A DNA stretch of 64,000 bases from Candidatus Fermentithermobacillaceae bacterium. Lineage in GTDB: Bacteria > Bacillota > Sulfobacillia > Fermentithermobacillales > Fermentithermobacillaceae. Where the stretch lies: NCBI GenBank assembly GCA_012837895.1, contig DUQH01000035.1, positions 1 through 64,000 on the forward strand, read 5' to 3'. The first letter of the stretch is position 1. Every line of letters starts with the position of its first letter. This document shows, one piece after another, positions 59,226-64,000 of this stretch. The translations under genes were made by a program, and so were the position numbers. Below the pieces are notes generated by a model. That model did not search any database. It was not told where the DNA came from and saw only the letters and a program-made list of their open reading frames with translations.

Positions 59226-61388
59226 TTGGGTACTGAAAAGCGGCCACTCAACCCTGAAGACATCCTTAGTTTCACATGTGTAGGCGACCCGCAGTTGTCA
59301 CCAGACGGCAACAGGCTAGCTTATGTTAGGCAGACATTTGACCAGGACACCCATGAGTCCAAGACTGACATTTTCGTAATAGATTTGACACGCGGCACCA
59401 AGACACAGCTCACCAATTCAGGCAAGGACCGGTCCCCGAGATGGTCTCCTGCAGGAGACAGGATAGCTTTTGTCTCATCCCGGTCGGGGCGAAGCCAGAT
59501 CTGGATAATCGATGTTTCAGGCGGGGAAGCATGGCACCTCCCTACAAAAGAGGAAGTTCAGGGATCACCTGTATGGGGTCCCGGCGGAACCCGGATCTTC
59601 TTTAATGCAAGCGCTTTTTCAAAGCCAGATGAGTGGGTTCCGTATCCAGGAAGCCCTGAAGGCGACCGTCAACGTGCTGAAGAATATGCGCGCAGGATGC
59701 TTGAATCTAAAGACAAGAATGCACAGGGCAAGAACAGGGATGAAAAAAAGAAAAACGAAGTCAAGGTGATTACCAGGCTGCGGTACCGTTTTGACGGGGT
59801 AGGCTACTTCGGTGACCTGCGTAGACAGGTGTTTTACGTAGAAGTGCCTGACACTCCCCCTGGGACAACTGAACCAGATGCAGTCCAGCTTACAGTCGGC
59901 GACTTTGACCACAGCCCGCCTTCGCCTTCACCTGACGGTAAGTGGATTGCAGTTGAAGCTTTCCGGTCAGGGGATGCAGATTATGTAACCAGGAGCCAAG
60001 TTTGGGTTTTCAATGTAGAGACCAGACAGCCCCACCTCTTATACGATGCCCCGGGGCCCGTGTATAACCTCCAGTGGTCTCCTGACGGCCGCATGATCGC
60101 CTTTTACGGGCACGACAGCGCCAGGGGTGTATCTACCAAGACTGATCTTTATGTGGCCTGCCTTGACGGCCGCCCCGAATCACTCTCAAGTGAAGGCAAA
60201 CCGGCTCCATTGGGTCGTGAAAACATCCACAACCTGACCCAGGGTACCGGCTTGCACGCAGGGATGATGGTAGGCTCCGACATAGGCTTCAGAGGCGGTT
60301 CAACCCTTTACTGGGACGGGGGAAAACTTTACTTCTGCGCCAGTGAACGCGGGGCTGCTTACCTGTACTCGACGACCCCGGCTCAGGGCCGGTGGGACGT
60401 TCAGCGCCTATTGGGCTCCGCTGACGTTGCCATCTCCGCGTTTTCAGTTTCAGGCGGCACGGTTGTTGTGAAACAGTCTACCCTTCTCCAACCTGAAAAC
60501 CTGTTTCTGGTGGAGACGGGAGACAGCCATCAGGGTACTGCGCTAGAACAACTCACCTTTGAAAACCATGAACTCATGGAGCAGGTTGAACTAGGTGCAT
60601 GGGAGAAGTTCAGCTATAAGTCTCCTGACGGCCAGGAACTTGACGGCTGGCTGATATACCCGGCAGGGTTCGAGCCTTCCCAGGTGAAGGCAGAACCAGG
60701 CAAGTACAGTTTCCCCTTGGTGGTTCCGGTACATGGAGGGCCTCACAGCGCCTACGGCTCAGCTTTCATGTTTCATGGACAGATGTTCGCAGGGCGCGGA
60801 TACGCAGTAGCGTATTTCAACCCCAGGGGAAGTGCCTCTTACGGACAGGATTTCATGGATTGCATTGACGGTAAATGGGGCGACAAGGACTACCTGGATG
60901 TAATGTCAGGCGTGGAAGCTGTAGTATCAAAAGGGTTCATTGATGAATCCAATATGTTCATTCACGGGTGGTCTTACGGCGGGTACATGACAACGTGGGT
61001 GGTGACCCAGACTGGCTTGTTCAAAGCAGCATGCGCCGGGGCGCCTGTTACCGACATGTATGCCGGCTATGGCACTTCTGACATCCTGTGGGCTGACGAG
61101 CGTGAATTCGGCGCCAAGCCGTGGGAAGACCCGCAGACCTTGCTCAAGAGTTCACCCCTTAACTTCGTGGCTAATGTGTCTACGCCAATCCTGCTCATGC
61201 ACGGTGAGAACGACTTGCGCTGCCCTGTGTTGCACACTGAAGAGTTCTACACTGGGCTCAAGAGGCTTGGAAAGACCGCAGTGATGATACGCTACCCAGG
61301 CGAGTTCCATGGCTTGAGCAAACCGGTCCACAGGATAGACAGGCACCAACGCCTCCTGGCATGGTTTGAGTATTACCGTTCTCAATAG
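59226..61388 (+). CDS. S9-family prolyl oligopeptidase / acylaminoacyl peptidase
   Basis: About 720 residues. An N-terminal beta-propeller with WD40-like/TolB repeats (PQLSPDGNRLAYV; PRWSPAGDRIAFVSSR; LQWSPDGRMIAFYG) leads into an alpha/beta-hydrolase domain. Catalytic Ser in GWSYGGYMT, Asp in HGENDLRCP and His in EFHGLSKP. The insert AEEYARRMLESKDKNAQG is common in bacterial S9C peptidases. It degrades oligopeptides in the cytoplasm. I chose TTG 59226 (GGAGG 11 nt upstream); the open frame runs upstream to 59082, but that part overlaps the divergent repressor's control region. Confidence 0.93.
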   Translation: MGTEKRPLNPEDILSFTCVGDPQLSPDGNRLAYVRQTFDQDTHESKTDIFVIDLTRGTKTQLTNSGKDRSPRWSPAGDRIAFVSSRSGRSQIWIIDVSGGEAWHLPTKEEVQGSPVWGPGGTRIFFNASAFSKPDEWVPYPGSPEGDRQRAEEYARRMLESKDKNAQGKNRDEKKKNEVKVITRLRYRFDGVGYFGDLRRQVFYVEVPDTPPGTTEPDAVQLTVGDFDHSPPSPSPDGKWIAVEAFRSGDADYVTRSQVWVFNVETRQPHLLYDAPGPVYNLQWSPDGRMIAFYGHDSARGVSTKTDLYVACLDGRPESLSSEGKPAPLGRENIHNLTQGTGLHAGMMVGSDIGFRGGSTLYWDGGKLYFCASERGAAYLYSTTPAQGRWDVQRLLGSADVAISAFSVSGGTVVVKQSTLLQPENLFLVETGDSHQGTALEQLTFENHELMEQVELGAWEKFSYKSPDGQELDGWLIYPAGFEPSQVKAEPGKYSFPLVVPVHGGPHSAYGSAFMFHGQMFAGRGYAVAYFNPRGSASYGQDFMDCIDGKWGDKDYLDVMSGVEAVVSKGFIDESNMFIHGWSYGGYMTTWVVTQTGLFKAACAGAPVTDMYAGYGTSDILWADEREFGAKPWEDPQTLLKSSPLNFVANVSTPILLMHGENDLRCPVLHTEEFYTGLKRLGKTAVMIRYPGEFHGLSKPVHRIDRHQRLLAWFEYYRSQ

Positions 61389-61453
61389 TCTAACACGGCC
61401 AGGTATATGGTTAGGCCCAGGGCGCCTATCCTGCGCTCTGGGCACACTGATCG

Positions 61454-62647
61454 TCAGGGTGATGTTTCAGCTTGCTCAGGCAAAACAACCAGGTCGTATG
61501 TACCGGAAAACGCTTCTGCAAGCTTGTCCAGTTGGCGTTCAGGCACTGCGATGGTGTCTGCCTGGCCGTCTGAAACGTATCTCGACCCGGAACTGTCAAG
61601 ATAATCGAGCCATTTGGACAGTTCTTCTTCTGACCCGCGGATCCTGGGAATAGCAGCCCTATTGAAAGATACATGGTATGGCGAAAGGGCCGGTTCTGCC
61701 CCGACCAGGAGCACCCCCAGGTTCTCATAGGCAATCCCCTGGTATTCTCCTGCCATAAGGTACTGTTTATTGGCTGGATCCCTGGGATAGCTGCCGTAGG
61801 GCAGAGCTAATGACAGGGGCCTTTGCCCTGTGAGCTTCTGGATTTCAGCTGACAGTTTGCCCAATTCCATCTGAATCATATCAGCCGGCACATCCCGTAG
61901 GTTCCTGTGATTATAAGTATGGTTGCCTATCTCCATTCCACACTCAAGCAAGAAATTGAGCTTGGCATGCACTTCATCAGGGACTTCAAAAGGAGCAGGA
62001 AAATCCACGAAGAAGCTAGCGGCATGCCCGAAATCAGGGTGCTCCTGGGAGAACTCCAGGAGGATCCCCACAGCCGAATCAGGATCAGGCACTTTGTGCT
62101 CCAGGGGTTTCCTCGCCCCTTGGTCCTCAGCGTATTTCCTGGTGACGAACCTTAGTTGGCCAATGGTGGCATCGTCAAAAGTGATTACCAGAGGGCTTGT
62201 ACCTGCCGGCAAATCTATCTCGCCCCTCAGGTAAGCTTGGAGCGGCACCAGGCTATAACCGAGTTCGTAATAGCGCTCAAGATCGCGCCTGAAGTTGTCA
62301 GGAGTCCTCACCCACTCTGATTCCGGTTCGCCTATAACGTGGTACATGATGATAGGAACCTTGCCTAATTCATTGGGCCTTTCAGCCAACCGGGACAATT
62401 TCGCCGCACGCTTCTCCTCAAGAGGGGAAAGTTGCGGCCCGGCAACCGGCGGGTCCGGCTCTTGGATTTGTCCTGGTTCTTCACCTGGAACAAGCCCGTT
62501 GCCTAACCCAAATATCCCGATGAACCCCAGGGGCTTGGCAACAAACAGCACTACAATGCCCAGGGCGCAAACTGCAATAGTATTCCAAGTGAGGGGCCTG
62601 GTCCTCCGGTTCCTACACCTCTTGTGGTTTTTCTGAGAAGAATTCAT
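61454..62647 (-). CDS. Membrane-anchored polysaccharide deacetylase
   Basis: About 397 residues. An N-terminal helix (TIAVCALGIVVLFVAKPLGFIGIF) and a Pro-rich linker precede a NodB-type carbohydrate esterase 4 domain. Metal-binding Asp in VITFDDATIG and His pair in IGNHTYNHRNL; LALPYGSYPRDP is the later motif. It probably removes N- or O-acetyl groups from peptidoglycan or a surface glycan outside the cell. ATG 62647 has GGAGG 6 nt upstream. A Spo0A-type box lies 90 bp upstream. Confidence 0.9.
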   Translation of the reverse strand: MNSSQKNHKRCRNRRTRPLTWNTIAVCALGIVVLFVAKPLGFIGIFGLGNGLVPGEEPGQIQEPDPPVAGPQLSPLEEKRAAKLSRLAERPNELGKVPIIMYHVIGEPESEWVRTPDNFRRDLERYYELGYSLVPLQAYLRGEIDLPAGTSPLVITFDDATIGQLRFVTRKYAEDQGARKPLEHKVPDPDSAVGILLEFSQEHPDFGHAASFFVDFPAPFEVPDEVHAKLNFLLECGMEIGNHTYNHRNLRDVPADMIQMELGKLSAEIQKLTGQRPLSLALPYGSYPRDPANKQYLMAGEYQGIAYENLGVLLVGAEPALSPYHVSFNRAAIPRIRGSEEELSKWLDYLDSSGSRYVSDGQADTIAVPERQLDKLAEAFSGTYDLVVLPEQAETSP

Positions 62648-62735
62648 CAAATTCCTCCGGATTGGGTTTGGCAGCATCCGCCTGCATATTTATCCGACGC
62701 CTGCTCGTGCAGGAAGTTCCCTGTTTACCACAAAT

Positions 62736-62742
62736 TTCGACA
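62736..62742 (-). promoter_or_regulatory. Spo0A box-like heptamer upstream of the deacetylase gene
   Basis: TGTCGAA, the exact 0A-box core, is read on the minus strand in the 212-bp divergent gap. A 7-mer is expected several times in a window this size, so the evidence is slight. Confidence 0.25.
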
Positions 62743-62820
62743 TTTTGCCCGGTTAGGATTACGCTAACCCCTGGGAGTCTGCCGCCGGAAAACAACAGCT
62801 TTTCTTCTGCCTTGATGAGG

Positions 62821-62826
62821 TATAAT
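62821..62826 (+). promoter_or_regulatory. -10 element of the lgt promoter
   Basis: A perfect TATAAT 34 nt before the lgt start codon. The -35 region (GCTTTTC) is poor. Confidence 0.5.
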
Positions 62827-62859
62827 CGACAAGACGACAAAACAAAGGAGCGTTTATGA

Positions 62860-63594
62860 TTGCCTGAACCTGTAGCGATAGACCTTGGATTTATCCAAAT
62901 ACGATGGTATGGGATAATGGCCGCAGCCACAGTCCTGGGTGGCCTGAAGCTTGGCCGCTACTGGGCGTCATATTTTTCACTGGACCCAGACACTTTTGAC
63001 AGTATTGCGCTTGTGTGCATCCCTTCGTGGATAATTGGTGCCAGGGCTGCCTACGTCCTTGCGAACTACTCTTATTACACCGGCAGGCCATGGGATATGT
63101 TCCGTATCAGCCAAGGTGGTTTGGCTTCCCAGGGCGGTCTGCTGCTTACCTTTGTCGTGGCCTGGCTCTCCGCAAGGTTCAAGAACATCTCCTTTTGGGC
63201 ACTGACAGACTCGCTGGCCCCGTCTTTTGCCATGGGCCATATATTCATACGGCTGGGCAACTTCGCCAACGGCGAACTGTGCGGTGCGCCCACGGGCTTG
63301 CCATGGGGGATGGTTTTCCCGGGAACATTTGAACCACGCCATCCCAGCATGCTTTATGAAGGGGTAGGTGCAGTGCTGGTATTGGCGCTGTCAATTGTCT
63401 GGGCACAGCGAAGGCGCTTTGAAGGGGAAGTGTTCTTGAAAACACTGATTGCCATATCTGCCCTCCGCTTCCTGGTTGACTTCACCCGTGAACTGCCTCA
63501 TGGGCATAAGCTTGCAGTAAGCCAGATCGTAGCACTTGCTTATGTAGCCATTGGATTGGGCCTCCTGTACAGACACTGCAAAACCTCAGTGTAA
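62860..63594 (+). CDS. lgt: Prolipoprotein diacylglyceryl transferase
   Basis: A 244-residue polytopic membrane enzyme that attaches diacylglycerol to the lipobox Cys of exported lipoproteins (such as MetQ in this window). The Lgt signature IRLGNFANGELCG is clear, as is RHPSMLYEG, and the N-terminal IRWYGIMAAATVLGG. The length is slightly short of the usual 260-290 residues. The start is TTG 62860, nine nt after AAGGAG. It is divergent from the deacetylase gene. Confidence 0.95.
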   Translation: MPEPVAIDLGFIQIRWYGIMAAATVLGGLKLGRYWASYFSLDPDTFDSIALVCIPSWIIGARAAYVLANYSYYTGRPWDMFRISQGGLASQGGLLLTFVVAWLSARFKNISFWALTDSLAPSFAMGHIFIRLGNFANGELCGAPTGLPWGMVFPGTFEPRHPSMLYEGVGAVLVLALSIVWAQRRRFEGEVFLKTLIAISALRFLVDFTRELPHGHKLAVSQIVALAYVAIGLGLLYRHCKTSV

Positions 63595-63629
63595 CAGCAC
63601 AACTTCCGCAACTCCGCAGCGCTAAGAGG

Positions 63630-63657
63630 TAAACTTTTCGCCATGCTTCTCCGATTC
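63630..63657 (+). promoter_or_regulatory. Possible sigma-D (sigma-28) promoter of the sensor gene
   Basis: TAAA (63630-63633), 16 nt, then TCCGATTC (63650-63657), compared with the consensus TAAA-N15-GCCGATAT. Five of eight -10 bases match. The position, about 40 nt before the start codon of a chemoreceptor-like gene, fits motility control. Confidence 0.45.
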
Positions 63658-63693
63658 TAAAGGTTAGTAGAAAAGCGAGTCCATGGCAAGGAG

Positions 63694-64000
63694 ATGATTC
63701 AGATCAACAAACTACTCACCACCAGAAATAGGATCTTGATCATAGGGCTGGTAATATCTCTAGCCCCTGTAATAATCCTAGGCACTGCTGTTTACACAAG
63801 TGCCAGGAAGCACCTGGATGAATCATCAATAACAGCCCTAAAGGCGTTTGCCGAGTCCAAGGCGCGCGAAATGAATGGTGAAATATACGAGGATATAACT
63901 TCTGACCGTCTTGAGGAAGTTGTAAGCACTGGCCTACACCATGTTGGAAACACCGCAAACGCCTATCTCGTCGATGGGGACGGCAACTTGCTAGCCGGCG
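63694..64000 (+). CDS. Membrane sensor protein, N-terminal part (chemoreceptor-like, cut by window edge)
   Basis: The first 102 codons of a membrane sensor. A transmembrane helix (ILIIGLVISLAPVIILGTAVYT) is followed by a charged helix and an extracytoplasmic Cache-type sensing domain (LKAFAESKAREMNGEIYEDI; NTANAYLVDGDGNLLAG). Such domains occur in methyl-accepting chemotaxis proteins, sensor kinases and diguanylate cyclases; the output domain is outside the window. AAGGAG directly abuts ATG 63694 with almost no spacing, which is unusual. The sigma-D-like promoter favours a chemoreceptor. Confidence 0.75.
   Translation, partial: MIQINKLLTTRNRILIIGLVISLAPVIILGTAVYTSARKHLDESSITALKAFAESKAREMNGEIYEDITSDRLEEVVSTGLHHVGNTANAYLVDGDGNLLAG

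Noticed and set aside
1-64000. Mobile elements and tRNA/rRNA genes
   Set aside because: No transposase, integrase, long terminal repeats, tRNA cloverleaf or rRNA sequence was recognised by eye; short tRNAs could still be missed.

Overview
The window reads as a chromosomal segment of an endospore-forming member of the Bacillota (Firmicutes), probably an anaerobe from a deep Clostridia-like branch. Evidence for spores: an uninterrupted sigK, two CotF-type coat proteins, sleB-ypeB, and an ftsK/spoIIIE-type motor. Evidence for anaerobic or thermophilic habits: ferredoxin-type aldo/keto reductases, a class V (archaeal-type) fructose-bisphosphatase and an AtoSC-like short-chain acyl-CoA module. Shine-Dalgarno sequences are strong and TTG/GTG starts are frequent; I moved many starts to fit them. 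I saw no tRNA, rRNA, CRISPR array, transposase or phage gene.

Layout. 0-9.8 kb (mostly minus): comM 5' part, trpS, a LuxR-type regulator with a degenerate receiver beside a PilT-like ATPase, yqeG, sigK, a TPR protein fused to a CofE-like (F420 gamma-glutamyl ligase family) domain, a class B penicillin-binding protein, galU. 9.8-13.6 kb: alpha-glucan/sugar-nucleotide genes (GT4 glycosyltransferase, glgA, galT). 13.6-17 kb: spore coat and germination genes, including a CotF protein with 48-residue Trp/Gln/Gly-rich repeats. 17-27 kb: the Bacillota housekeeping cluster alaS-ireB-ruvX-mltG, here with rhomboid, FBPase and aldo/keto reductase genes inserted, ruvX fused to a DUF1292 domain, and proS upstream of alaS. 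27-31 kb: a SAM-I riboswitch-controlled metNIQ operon, a second aldo/keto reductase and dinB. 32.0-32.6 kb: a non-coding array of degenerate 114-bp repeats. 32.6-39.1 kb: thiolase and two CoA-transferase subunits behind a clear sigma-54 promoter, next to an NtrC-type activator and a histidine kinase. 39-48 kb: a small coiled-coil protein, cobO, ftsK, a divergent subtilase, an L,D-transpeptidase, uppP, a Na/Pi symporter and a glycosyltransferase. 48.8-53.5 kb: a glycogen-debranching-type enzyme and a two-gene flavin/iron-sulfur redox module. 53.5-59 kb: Ca2+-type and Zn/Cd-type P-ATPases with a CzrA-like ArsR repressor. Between the two pumps lies about 500 nt of plus-strand sequence that folds into many helices rich in G.U pairs: a candidate large structured RNA. 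59-64 kb: an S9 peptidase, a polysaccharide deacetylase, lgt, and the start of a membrane sensor behind a possible sigma-D promoter.

How the parts fit. Sporulation and germination genes (sigK, CotF pair, sleB-ypeB) sit among cell-wall genes (PBP, mltG, L,D-transpeptidase, uppP, deacetylase). galU, galT, glgA, two GT4 enzymes, the debranching enzyme and FBPase suggest gluconeogenic flow into a storage alpha-glucan. The AtoSC-like island probably couples short-chain acid sensing to acyl-CoA metabolism. The strongest candidates for something undescribed are the structured RNA at 56.2-56.7 kb, the repeat array at 32.1-32.5 kb, the TPR-CofE fusion and the PyrK-like/FAD redox pair.
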